Virus record (IMG/VR): IMGVR_UViG_3300042882_000260
Span: 1 to 55,129 of that record
DNA length: 55,129 nucleotides
Reading direction: 5' to 3' (one strand)
Source of the DNA: a virus
Part shown: positions 1 through 7,289 of the stretch, piece after piece
How positions within the stretch are numbered: position 1 is the stretch's first letter
How the letters are laid out: each line of letters opens with the position of its first letter
The notes under the pieces: generated by a model
Told to the model about the DNA's origin: nothing
Databases searched by the model: none
Seen by the model: only the letters and a program-made list of their open reading frames with translations
Program-made: the position numbers and the translations under genes

Positions 1-185
1 AGAACTACGCAGGTATTGGTTACACATACGACAGAGTGCGTGATGCGTTTATACCACCTAAACCTTTCCCTAGCTGGACATTAGTAGAGGACACTTGTCA
101 ATGGCAAGCTCCAGTAGCTATGCCTACCGATGACAAAATATACGTGTGGGATGAGGCAACAACAAACTGGGTAGAAGCTGCATAA
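1..185 (+). CDS. 3' end of the 121-aa fibre-associated protein (partial, contig start)
   Basis: The open frame from base 3 encodes about 60 residues and ends with TAA at 183-185, overlapping the next ATG (TAATG). It is the same C-terminal segment as the protein encoded at 54764-55129, differing by one base: C at 58 against A at 55002, giving Pro instead of His. The start is cut off by the contig edge. It is therefore either the wrapped-around end of that gene in a circular genome or a second copy. Function unknown; the position between two Gly-rich fibre genes suggests a fibre accessory or chaperone role (inference). Confidence 0.8.
   Translation, partial: NYAGIGYTYDRVRDAFIPPKPFPSWTLVEDTCQWQAPVAMPTDDKIYVWDEATTNWVEAA
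1..185. repeat. Terminal direct repeat, left copy
   Basis: It matches 54945-55129 over 185 bases with one mismatch (position 58 against 55002). This is what a circular, circularly permuted or terminally redundant genome gives after assembly. The mismatch suggests population variation, or that the two copies are distinct. Confidence 0.95.
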
Positions 186-1255
186 TGGCAAACCTGCTGA
201 TTAAGGGAGCTACGTCAGGCACGACAACGATGGCCGCTGTGGATAACATCACGGCGACTATAACTCTGCCTGCTACTACAGGTGTTTTCCCAATACAAGA
301 TTCAGCAACAGGTGCCTTGTACCTACCAGCAGGAACTACTGCTCAACGCCCTACCGCAGCAACTGGCCAATGGCGTTACAACACAGACTTAGGTGTACTT
401 GAGTATTACAACGGCGCTGCTTGGTATAGTACAACGGCAACACCAAATGAAGCACCTTCTACAGTTGAGTATTTAGTCGTAGCGGGGGGTGCTGGAGGAG
501 GTTATCGCGGCGGCGGTGGCGGTGCTGGTGGATATAGGACAGCTACTGGGTTTGCCGTTACTGCTGGTTCTGCAATAACAGTTACAGTTGGTAGTGGTGG
601 TGCTGGAAGTTCATCTGATGCAGCCACTGGTTCGGCTGGCGGTAACTCTGTATTCTCATCTATTACCTCAACTGGCGGCGGCGGTGGCGGTTCTGGAAAT
701 TCAAGACCAGGTGCTAATGGTGGTTCAGGCGGCGGGGCAAGAGCATTTAGTAATAATACCTACTCAGGTGGTACAGGAGTATCTGGACAAGGAAATAATG
801 GTGGTTCTGCTTCATCAAATGGTACAACTTATGACAGTACTGGTGGAGGAGCTGGTGCAAGTGCAGTAGGTGGTGATGGTACATCTTCAGGTAACGGGTC
901 AGGTGGAGCAGGTTCTGCATCATCCATATCTGGTTCATCTGCTTACTACGCGGGGGGCGGTGGTGGTGGCAATGGCTCTGGAACTCCATCAGCAGGTACA
1001 GGTGGTTCAGGTGGCGGCGGTAATGGGGCAACTGGGTCATCTACAGGAACTGCAGGTGTGGCTAATACAGGTGGTGGCGGTGGCGGTGGCGGCGTATCTA
1101 ATGGCTTAGGCGGAGCAGGTGGGTCAGGCATCGTTATTGTTCGCTATTCAGATTCATTTAAAGCAGCCACAGCAACCACAGGTTCACCCACAATCACAGT
1201 AGCTGGCGGTTACAGAGTTTACAAATGGACTGGCTCAGGAACAATTACTTTTTAA
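185..1255 (+). CDS. Glycine-rich tail fibre / adhesin protein (356 aa)
   Basis: Residues about 1-45 hold a short fibre-like N-terminus. Next comes a GTTAQRP...RYNTD...EYYNGAAWYS module (about 50-82) shared with four other fibre genes in the window. VEYLVVAGG then opens a glycine-rich region (about 94-310) of GGGG blocks alternating with variable loops. The protein ends GGYRVYKWTGSGTITF. It has the same length and architecture as the protein at 53682-54752, so the two are paralogues. Gly-rich domains of this kind are common at the tips of phage fibres; a polyglycine-helix adhesin like T-even gp38 is a structural inference. The gene overlaps the preceding stop and is followed 9 nt later by the first propeller-like gene. 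Confidence 0.85.
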   Translation: MANLLIKGATSGTTTMAAVDNITATITLPATTGVFPIQDSATGALYLPAGTTAQRPTAATGQWRYNTDLGVLEYYNGAAWYSTTATPNEAPSTVEYLVVAGGAGGGYRGGGGGAGGYRTATGFAVTAGSAITVTVGSGGAGSSSDAATGSAGGNSVFSSITSTGGGGGGSGNSRPGANGGSGGGARAFSNNTYSGGTGVSGQGNNGGSASSNGTTYDSTGGGAGASAVGGDGTSSGNGSGGAGSASSISGSSAYYAGGGGGGNGSGTPSAGTGGSGGGGNGATGSSTGTAGVANTGGGGGGGGVSNGLGGAGGSGIVIVRYSDSFKAATATTGSPTITVAGGYRVYKWTGSGTITF

Positions 1256-1264
1256 GGCTACATA

Positions 1265-2341
1265 ATGGCTATAACACTAGATCCCACCACAGGCATTGTA
1301 ACGACACCAACAGTCACGGCTGATGGTACAACGGCTGTCGTCATGCCAGCAGGCACCACGGCTCAACGCCCAGCATCGCCAACGGCAGGGATGGTTAGGC
1401 TCAACACGACACTAGGCTACCCTGAGTGGTATAGTGCGACTTATAGCAATTGGTTAGCGTTCGGAACAACAGCGTTATATACACAAAAAGCGATATTTGG
1501 GTATGGATATACAACGGTTAACGTTTCGATGACTAACCTAGTTTCTAACACTGGTGTGGTGGCAACAGATACAACGGGAGTTGGAACAGCGCGGGGGTAT
1601 TTAGCAGCTACAGGATACGGAATAGATAAAGCAATCTTTGGGTATGGTATTACCTCAGTCGTTGTTTCAATGTCTAACTTAGTATCAAACACAGGGGTAG
1701 TCGCTACTGATACAACCGGTGTAGGTAGTGCACGAGGATATTTGGCTGCTGCTAGTTATGGTATAGATAAAGCTATATTTGGTTATGGCTATATTGCCTC
1801 ATCAACAGCAATAACAAATCTAGTGTCAAACACAGGGGTAATAGCAACAAATACTGCTGGTGTAGGACAAATACGATTTGGTTTGGCTGCGGCGGGATAT
1901 GGTCTAGATAAAGCAATCTTTGGCTACGGCATTAATGCTTCTCCACTTTCATTAACTAATTTAGTGTCAAACGCCGGCGTAGTTGCTACGGATACAACAG
2001 GCGTTGGAACAGCGAGAGCATATTTAGCTGCTGCAGGATACGGCGGTGATAAAGCAATATTTGGCTATGGTTCAAATAACGCGGGGACATATTATTCATT
2101 GACAAACTTAGTATCTAATACAGGAGTAGTTGCTACTGACACTACGGGTGTAGGTACAGCGAGACATTATTTGGCAGCAGCAGGGTATGGTAGCGATAAA
2201 GCTATATTCGGTTATGGGGCTACAGGGTCTAACCTATCTATGACTAACCTAGTCTCCAGCACTGGTGTTGTTGCTACTGACACAACAGGCGTAGGCACTG
2301 CTAGATATAGTTTAGCCGCAGCAAGTTATTCACTCTCTTAA
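1265..2341 (+). CDS. Six-repeat propeller-like tail fibre protein A (358 aa)
   Basis: After an N-terminal strand domain and the GTTAQRP...RLNTTLGYPEWYS module (about 30-60), the protein consists of six tandem repeats of about 47-49 residues. Each begins KAIFGYG, has a variable loop of 4-8 residues, then TNLVSNTGVVATDTTGVG, an Arg, and LAAAGYG. Repeats of this length and Gly/Tyr pattern recall kelch-like beta-propeller blades, so a six-bladed propeller is likely, but that is inference. The variable loop differs in sequence and length between repeats and would lie on one face. The next gene (2351-3436) is a tandem paralogue. Proposed role: receptor binding at the tail tip. Confidence 0.8.
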   Translation: MAITLDPTTGIVTTPTVTADGTTAVVMPAGTTAQRPASPTAGMVRLNTTLGYPEWYSATYSNWLAFGTTALYTQKAIFGYGYTTVNVSMTNLVSNTGVVATDTTGVGTARGYLAATGYGIDKAIFGYGITSVVVSMSNLVSNTGVVATDTTGVGSARGYLAAASYGIDKAIFGYGYIASSTAITNLVSNTGVIATNTAGVGQIRFGLAAAGYGLDKAIFGYGINASPLSLTNLVSNAGVVATDTTGVGTARAYLAAAGYGGDKAIFGYGSNNAGTYYSLTNLVSNTGVVATDTTGVGTARHYLAAAGYGSDKAIFGYGATGSNLSMTNLVSSTGVVATDTTGVGTARYSLAAASYSLS

Positions 2342-2350
2342 GGACAAGAC

Positions 2351-3436
2351 ATGGCAATTACATTAAACGGCACAACTGGGGTCACAACGCTAACAGTAAC
2401 TTGTACTGGTACAGACGCGATGACGCTTCCAGTAGGGACCACGGCCCAAGAGCCATCAGGCACAACGGGCATGATTCGTTACAACTCCACCCTAGGCTAC
2501 CCTGAGTGGTATAGCACGACATACAGTTCGTGGTTAGCATTTGGTGTGACAGCAGCGTATACACAAAAAGCTATTTTTGGATTTGGTTCAGGAGTGTCAT
2601 ACACGGCAGTAACTAATCTTGTTTCAAGTTCTGGAGTGGTGGCAACTGATACCACAGGTGTTGGTACCGTAAGGGCAGGATTAGCAGCTGCTGGATATGG
2701 ATTAGATAAAGCAATCTTTGGTTATGGAGATGCCAGCGCTGGATGGACAGCAATTACCAACCTAGTTTCAAATACAGGCGTAGTGGCAACAGACACAGCT
2801 GGAGTGGGCACAGTCAGGAATAACCTTGCCGCGGCTACATACGGTCTTGATAAGGCAATTTTTGGGTTTGGAGGAGATACTTCCCCTGCCTTTTATGCAA
2901 TGACCAACTTAGTGTCTAATACAGGTGTTGTTGCTACCGACACTGCAGGTGTTGGTTCCACAAGAGGTATCTTGGCTGCTGCGGGTTACGGTGGAGACAA
3001 GGCCTTATTTGGATATGGTTGGTTAACAGGTGGCGCACTGACTGCCGTAACAAATAAAGTATCTAACACTGGCGTTGTAGCCACCGATACGGCAGGCGTA
3101 GGTACAGCAAGGCGTAATATAACCGCAACAGGATATGGATATGATAAAGCTATCTTTGGATATGGTTACGCTGGTGGCTACGTTTCAATGACAAACCTAG
3201 TATCTAATACTGGCGTAGTGGCTACGGACACAACAGGTGTTGGTGTTGTTGCTCTTAGTAGAGCCGCTGCAAGTTATGGAGGAGATAAAGCTATATTTGG
3301 CTATGGTGCAACTTCATCCGTAAATACGGCTATAACTAATCTAGTTTCAAACACAGGCGTAGTGGCAACAGATACTACGGGTGTAGGCACAGCAAGAGCA
3401 AATTTAGCCGCAGCTAGCTATTCACTTTCAGCATAA
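2351..3436 (+). CDS. Six-repeat propeller-like tail fibre protein B (361 aa)
   Basis: A tandem paralogue of the preceding gene, with the same N-terminal module (GTTAQEP...RYNSTLGYPEWYS) and six repeats starting KA[IL]FG[YF]G. The loop after this motif is again the most variable part. The fifth repeat is degenerate, with the usual GTAR segment replaced by GVVALSR. At DNA level a 23-base stretch around the LGYPEWY codons is identical in both genes (1412-1434 and 2492-2514), consistent with duplication or recombination. A Shine-Dalgarno-like AAGGACAAG precedes the ATG. Receptor binding is inferred from its neighbours. Confidence 0.8.
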   Translation: MAITLNGTTGVTTLTVTCTGTDAMTLPVGTTAQEPSGTTGMIRYNSTLGYPEWYSTTYSSWLAFGVTAAYTQKAIFGFGSGVSYTAVTNLVSSSGVVATDTTGVGTVRAGLAAAGYGLDKAIFGYGDASAGWTAITNLVSNTGVVATDTAGVGTVRNNLAAATYGLDKAIFGFGGDTSPAFYAMTNLVSNTGVVATDTAGVGSTRGILAAAGYGGDKALFGYGWLTGGALTAVTNKVSNTGVVATDTAGVGTARRNITATGYGYDKAIFGYGYAGGYVSMTNLVSNTGVVATDTTGVGVVALSRAAASYGGDKAIFGYGATSSVNTAITNLVSNTGVVATDTTGVGTARANLAAASYSLSA

Positions 3437-3445
3437 GGTAAAACA

Positions 3446-4036
3446 ATGGCATCAAATTTAAACTCAGAGTTCAACTACCGCTACCAAGTAATTGGCAGCA
3501 CCCCCTGGGAAAAGCTTAAGACGCTCAAGGGTTTCTTGGTTGGACGTAAACGCGCAGCCGTGCTTGAAGAGTGCGCCGCATTAAAGTACCAAGCCAAGCT
3601 AGAGGAACTAAAACACCTTAAAGAAGTGCCTGCCTTGCCGCACATCATCCTTAACCTACAGGCTGAGATACTAGAGCTAGAGTCACACCTAGACGATCAA
3701 AAGCATGCGTTTGAATTAAACCGCACAGAGATAGGCATACTAGAGAAGTTGATTGCTGAGATATACGAAGAGGTTGAGCCTACTCGCATACCAGGCTACA
3801 CCGACGATCAGATGTTTGAGGCCAATGCCAATCACGAGTTTACCGTAACCATCGGCCGTGAACTGCAAGCTGAAATCATTGCTAACGGTCGTCCTAGTCC
3901 AGCTAAGCTACTTAACGCAATGAGCAACCCTCACACGCTAGAGGCGCTTAAACAAATCGGCATGGTGCCAAAAGAGACTGTGCTACTAGGCGAGAAAGAA
4001 GTGACGCTACAACTTACCAATCAAGGAGAAGAGTAA
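3446..4036 (+). CDS. Hypothetical protein with central coiled coil (196 aa)
   Basis: Soluble and charged. The stretch about 40-130 is rich in Glu, Lys and Leu in heptad-like order (EECAALKYQAKLEELKHLK, then ILELESHLDDQKHAFELN), pointing to an alpha-helical coiled coil. No signal peptide or known motif is seen. It closes the fibre cassette and its stop overlaps the next ATG (TAATG at 4034-4038), so it is translationally coupled to the membrane protein that follows. A structural or assembly role is possible; the function is unknown. Confidence 0.7.
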   Translation: MASNLNSEFNYRYQVIGSTPWEKLKTLKGFLVGRKRAAVLEECAALKYQAKLEELKHLKEVPALPHIILNLQAEILELESHLDDQKHAFELNRTEIGILEKLIAEIYEEVEPTRIPGYTDDQMFEANANHEFTVTIGRELQAEIIANGRPSPAKLLNAMSNPHTLEALKQIGMVPKETVLLGEKEVTLQLTNQGEE

Positions 4037-4317
4037 TGGAAAAATTCATAGCTAAAGTAAACGAGATACTAAGCAAGTTTTGTATTGTGTGCAAAGTGCC
4101 TTGCGACAAGCAAATGCACTTTATATGTGGCTTTATCATAGCTGCTGTGTTGACACCGTTCATTGGTGCGTACTCTATCTTAGTAGTGGCTATCATCGCT
4201 GCATTAAAAGAGATCTACGACTTCCTACACCCTGAGTCACATACTGCTGACTTTTTGGATTGGGTCGCCACAACCTTAGGTGGCGTGGTAGGTTTTGTTG
4301 TAGTCGCATTATTTTAA
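4036..4317 (+). CDS. Small integral membrane protein (93 aa)
   Basis: Two or three hydrophobic segments are visible: FICGFIIAAVLTPFIGAYSILVVAIIAAL (about 29-57) and VATTLGGVVGFVVVALF at the C-terminus. Between them lie conserved-looking polar residues, DKQMHF...KEIYDFLHPESH.ADFLDW, in the H..G / KE..D / D..D arrangement seen in VanZ-like and DUF2279-type small membrane proteins. Membership is a pattern-based guess. It starts inside the stop of the upstream gene. It lies next to the lysis genes and could help lysis or act as a membrane accessory. Confidence 0.65.
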   Translation: MEKFIAKVNEILSKFCIVCKVPCDKQMHFICGFIIAAVLTPFIGAYSILVVAIIAALKEIYDFLHPESHTADFLDWVATTLGGVVGFVVVALF

Positions 4318-4323
4318 GAGGCA

Positions 4324-4902
4324 ATGATGAGTGAGATCGATGAAACCGCAGCTAGGCTAAACTCTCACGAGGCTTTATGCGCATTCAGGTACGAAACAAT
4401 AAATGCTAGGCTTAAACGTCTTGAGCATATATTGATTGGCGTTGCTGGTTTCATAATTATTTTCTTGCTTTCACAAACGGTGGCGCATGCAGATGAAACA
4501 ACAATCAACTACAAAGGCCAACCTGTCCCCTCTGCCATGGCTCCTTCGATGTCAGCTTTCAGTCAAGATGTTTGCAGCATTGGCATTAGTGGTGCTGTCA
4601 ACGGTGGGATATTTTCTGTAGCAGGGGGCACCATGGTGACTGATAATAACTGTGTTCGTTTGCGCTGGGCTAAATTCCTAAGCGACAGCGGTTTGAAGGT
4701 TGCAGCAGTGTCCCTTGCTTGTGCAGCTAACCATGAGAACTGGATAGCTATGGAAATGAGCGGTTCGCCCTGCCCTATCGGGGGTGCTATTGGTGATGCA
4801 GCAAGAAAGGCATGGTATGATTTACACCCCGATTGGTTTGAGGAGATTTATGGCAAAAACTTTGTCCTTATCACTCCTCTGCCTGATTCTTCTAAGGAGT
4901 AA
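4324..4902 (+). CDS. Membrane-anchored or exported phage protein of unknown function (192 aa)
   Basis: A short cytosolic N-terminus is followed by one hydrophobic helix (ILIGVAGFIIIFLLSQTVAHA, about 38-58), then a soluble domain with Cys residues (SQDVCSIG, NNCVRL, LACAAN, SPCPIG) that could form disulfides outside the membrane. Either of two consecutive ATGs (4324 or 4327) may be the start; the second has better spacing from AAGAGG. The 3' end overlaps the start of the next gene by about 53 nt. No known family is recognised. Its location between two membrane proteins upstream of the holin suggests envelope localisation. Confidence 0.65.
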   Translation: MMSEIDETAARLNSHEALCAFRYETINARLKRLEHILIGVAGFIIIFLLSQTVAHADETTINYKGQPVPSAMAPSMSAFSQDVCSIGISGAVNGGIFSVAGGTMVTDNNCVRLRWAKFLSDSGLKVAAVSLACAANHENWIAMEMSGSPCPIGGAIGDAARKAWYDLHPDWFEEIYGKNFVLITPLPDSSKE

Positions 4903-5893
4903 TTATGTTCAAGCATATTGTTACGCAAATCAGTGGGCTGATTATGGTCCTGTATACTCGAGCCTTGGCGTTGCTCAAGGCACTACTATTCAAGCCTGCC
5001 AACAGCTTGCTTGCCAAATTTATCCTGGCATTCCGGAGTGTAGCCAACCTCCGCCACCGCCACCGCAGCCAACTTGCACTTATAGTGCCGTTACCGAAGA
5101 AAGGCAAACCTGTGGGAATAACCAAATCGGCTCGGTCACGTTTAAAAGAGAACAAAACTGTCCCGACCCCTACGGCTCCCCAGTCGACTCAGGATGGTTT
5201 GAAATCGCAAGGTCGTGCCAAGCGGCACCGCCGACCTGCCGCACAAGTGTCGAAGAAAGGCAAGTAGCATGTCAAGATGGGTTCGTGGGATCTATAACTC
5301 AGCAGCAAATTTTGTCTTGTCCAGATCCTTACGGGCAGCCAGTGGCAGGACCATGGGTAGAAACTCAAAACACTTGCCAGAAGAGCCAAACAAATCCGAC
5401 CAACATGACAAGTCCTGTGAATCCAGCAAGTCCAATAGCACCACCTCCACCTCCTGCTCCAGAGCCACCTGCTCCTGCGCCAGAGCCTCCTACAGAAGTT
5501 GCAGCAGAGCCACCTCCTGCTCCAGCAGCGACGAGCGGAACTACACAATCAACTCCGCCAACCCAAACGATGAATGTTCCTGCTCAGCCTGCAGGAGCTA
5601 CGCCGACTACCTCGCAACCACAGACGCCAAAGGGAAAGGAATTGGTTCCAGGGTTCGGGATAGTGTTGAGCCTAGAGATTTTAAACAAGCCTATGCAGAT
5701 TCAAGAGATTCAATTGAACGATGCACTGGCATACCAGCAGGAGTTACCGTATGAGCTTAAAGGAAACCAAGGAATCTTACTCGAACTACTCAGCGAAAAC
5801 TCTATTAGTCGTGATTTTTGGAGTATTAGCACCGCTAGGTGGGACAGTTTACGTAGGAATAACGACTTACAACCGTGTTATAGCTGCGACTGA
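4850..5893 (+). CDS. Secreted Cys/Pro-rich protein; probable -1 frameshift gene (347 aa in frame 0)
   Basis: The chosen start (4850, with GGAG upstream) gives a clear signal peptide, MAKTLSLSLLCLILLRSNYVQA, with no lipobox. Two homologous Cys modules follow (about 70-125 and 126-175, each ...ERQ.C...G......C.DPYG.PV..GW/PW.....C), then a Pro/Ala-rich linker. Frame 0 runs to 5893 and overlaps the next gene by 143 nt. At 5629-5638 two in-phase slippery heptamers, A AAG GGA and G GGA AAG, overlap. A -1 shift there gives a 301-residue product ending at 5754, whose TGA overlaps the next ATG (ATGA). The shifted tail (VEPRDFKQAYADSRDSIERC) looks more protein-like than the frame-0 tail. Role unknown; probably an envelope or lysis accessory protein. 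Confidence 0.7.
   Translation: MAKTLSLSLLCLILLRSNYVQAYCYANQWADYGPVYSSLGVAQGTTIQACQQLACQIYPGIPECSQPPPPPPQPTCTYSAVTEERQTCGNNQIGSVTFKREQNCPDPYGSPVDSGWFEIARSCQAAPPTCRTSVEERQVACQDGFVGSITQQQILSCPDPYGQPVAGPWVETQNTCQKSQTNPTNMTSPVNPASPIAPPPPPAPEPPAPAPEPPTEVAAEPPPAPAATSGTTQSTPPTQTMNVPAQPAGATPTTSQPQTPKGKELVPGFGIVLSLEILNKPMQIQEIQLNDALAYQQELPYELKGNQGILLELLSENSISRDFWSISTARWDSLRRNNDLQPCYSCD
5629..5638 (+). promoter_or_regulatory. Putative programmed -1 ribosomal frameshift site
   Basis: The decamer AAAGGGAAAG contains both A AAG GGA and G GGA AAG in the zero phase of the 4850 gene. The second is the heptamer used by the lambda G-GT frameshift. A small GGAA/TTCC hairpin can be drawn just downstream, but no strong stimulator is obvious. 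The -1 frame ends at the ATGA junction with the downstream gene. Confidence 0.6.
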
Positions 5894-6221
5894 AGCGATT
5901 GAGGCAGCCAAGCCTTATGACGATGCAGAGTTACGAGCAGAAGTTAACGCACTTAAAGTGCAGTTATCTGCACAGCAAGCTTCAGTAAACGTAGTAAAAG
6001 ACTCTATGGTTACTACATCTAACCAGCTTGTATCGATGCAGGAGAAGGTATCCAACGCTATCGGAACGGCTAATGAGGCTAAGGCTATCACTAACGGTAA
6101 CGTGCGTGAAACAGCGGCGTCTTTACTAGGTGTGCGTGAAGAAATGAAAGCTACCAGAGAAGGCATTGAATCACAACTTAAAGCCCTTAAACGGGCAACA
6201 TCAAATCCATTGGGGAATTAA
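5751..6221 (+). CDS. N-terminally anchored coiled-coil protein, spanin-like (156 aa)
   Basis: ATG at 5751 is preceded by AGGAG with 8-nt spacing and lies inside the TGA of the frameshifted upstream product. A single transmembrane helix (LLVVIFGVLAPLGGTVYVG, about 18-36) is followed by a long helical, coiled-coil-like region (AELRAEVNALKVQLSAQQASV..., to about 145). This N-in, periplasmic coiled-coil topology directly before a holin and endolysin resembles an inner-membrane spanin (Rz type). No overlapping lipoprotein partner is evident, so the assignment is inferential; a virion or holin accessory is the alternative. Confidence 0.6.
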   Translation: MSLKETKESYSNYSAKTLLVVIFGVLAPLGGTVYVGITTYNRVIAATEAIEAAKPYDDAELRAEVNALKVQLSAQQASVNVVKDSMVTTSNQLVSMQEKVSNAIGTANEAKAITNGNVRETAASLLGVREEMKATREGIESQLKALKRATSNPLGN

Positions 6222-6223
6222 TT

Positions 6224-6721
6224 ATGTTATCTATCATATCAGGTCTATTAGGCATAGGCTCATCAGCACTACCAAGCATCTTGGGTTTCTTTCAACAGAA
6301 GGGCGACCAAAAGCACGAGATGGCTATGGCCCGTTTGCAGACAGAGCGTGAGGCCGCTATGGCTGCCGCTGGCTTTGCGTCACAAGAAAAGATTGAAGCC
6401 ATCAAGCTAGAAGAAATTGAAGTGCAGACTTACGCACAAGAGCGCGAGGCTTTGTATGCTCACGACATGAAGATGATGGACAAGGCATCACAAGGCACAG
6501 TAGATTTAAATGCTAAGGTGCGTCCTATAATAGCCTTTACGTTTGTGGGCTTGCTTGTAATAGTAGATCTTGTTGGTCTAGGTTGGGCAATATATACTGG
6601 CGTAGAGTTTGGCACTGCTATGAGCTTAGTATTTTCTGATGATGAAATGGCAATTGTAAGTAGCATAATCGGCTTCTACTTTGGCTCACGTCAGTGGGAA
6701 AAGCACCGTGAAGGCAAGTAA
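6224..6721 (+). CDS. Holin, GTA 3-TM type (165 aa)
   Basis: The N-terminus is hydrophobic (LSIISGLLGIGSSALPSILGFF). A charged amphipathic helix region (about 25-95) follows, then VRPIIAFTFVGLLVIVDLVGLGWAIY and a last hydrophobic stretch (IVSSIIGFYFGSRQWEK). The RP-I-A-F...GFYFG.R..EK signature is typical of the 'holin of 3TMs, for gene-transfer release' family (PF11351). It would form inner-membrane lesions that release the endolysin. The 3' end overlaps the endolysin start by 14 nt. Confidence 0.75.
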   Translation: MLSIISGLLGIGSSALPSILGFFQQKGDQKHEMAMARLQTEREAAMAAAGFASQEKIEAIKLEEIEVQTYAQEREALYAHDMKMMDKASQGTVDLNAKVRPIIAFTFVGLLVIVDLVGLGWAIYTGVEFGTAMSLVFSDDEMAIVSSIIGFYFGSRQWEKHREGK

Positions 6722-7202
6722 AGAACTAATTAAGATGTTGAAACACCATGAGGGCGTTAGGTACAAGCCGTACCAATGCCCTGCTAGGCTGTGGACAATA
6801 GGCGTTGGGAGTGTGCTGTATCCAGAACAAGCTAAGATACCGTCAAGCATAGAGGGTATGGATAGGCGTAAGGCATGGCCACTAAAACCTGAAGATAACC
6901 GTAGATGGAGCGAGGAAGAAGTTGACAAATTATTGGCTAAGGATGTCACCAGATTTGAACGAGGGCTTGCCCGTTATTTACCTATACGACTTTCACAGAA
7001 TGAATACGATGCTATTCTTAGCTTCTGCTTTAATCTTGGTCTTGGTACATTTCAGCGGTCAACCCTCCGTCAAGCGCTTCTACGCGGCGATAAAGCGAGT
7101 GCTATTCAAAGCTTGCTCAAGTATAATAAAGCCGGTGGGAAAGTCTTAAAAGGATTAGATAACCGCCGTAAAGACGAAGCAGCACTGTTCCGTAAAGAGT
7201 AA
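6708..7202 (+). CDS. Endolysin, GH24 lysozyme (muramidase), 164 aa
   Basis: The likely start is GTG at 6708, inside the holin gene; an in-frame TTG at 6681 is the alternative. The catalytic arrangement E15-8aa-C24-5aa-T30 (E in KHHEG, C in YQCPARLWT) is the E-8-D/C-5-T triad of T4/P21-type lysozymes, with Cys instead of Asp. The region NEYDAILSFCFNLG...FQRSTLRQAL matches the C-terminal lobe of GH24 enzymes, followed by GGKVLKGLDNRR. No signal-anchor is seen, so release should depend on the holin. It cleaves the glycan strands of peptidoglycan. Confidence 0.9.
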   Translation: MKASKELIKMLKHHEGVRYKPYQCPARLWTIGVGSVLYPEQAKIPSSIEGMDRRKAWPLKPEDNRRWSEEEVDKLLAKDVTRFERGLARYLPIRLSQNEYDAILSFCFNLGLGTFQRSTLRQALLRGDKASAIQSLLKYNKAGGKVLKGLDNRRKDEAALFRKE

Positions 7203-7203
7203 A

Positions 7204-7238
7204 TAGATGTTTCCATTTGCTTGAATTTAGGGCATAAT
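7204..7238 (+). promoter_or_regulatory. Candidate late promoter (copy 4)
   Basis: The 87-nt gap before the adaptor-like gene contains TAGGGCATAAT followed by an A/T run. The same arrangement, TAGGGCATAAT with ATTTG about 18 nt upstream, occurs at 48540-48574, and related forms occur at 44786-44820 and 37196-37218. CATAAT would be the -10 element; no clear -35 element is seen. Confidence 0.4.
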
Positions 7239-7289
7239 TATTAAAAAATCGACTGCTGTATAAGTGGTCATGTAACTAAGGAATTTTAC

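Noticed and set aside
1441-1692. Minus-strand open frames opposite the repeat genes (also 747-1040 and 946-1131)
   Set aside because: They are shadows of low-complexity or repeated codons in the fibre genes, with no ribosome binding site and unnatural composition.
1265-3436. Diversity-generating retroelement producing the variable loops
   Set aside because: No reverse transcriptase gene or template repeat is visible anywhere in the window; duplication and ordinary selection explain the variation.
185-3436. Invertible tail-fibre switch
   Set aside because: No site-specific recombinase or inverted crossover sites are seen; paralogues are all in direct orientation.
5215-5754. Independent 179-aa gene in the -1 frame of the secreted protein
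   Set aside because: Its upstream part is Ser/Arg-rich noise and has no SD; only its last part, after the slippery site, looks coding, which fits frameshifting better.
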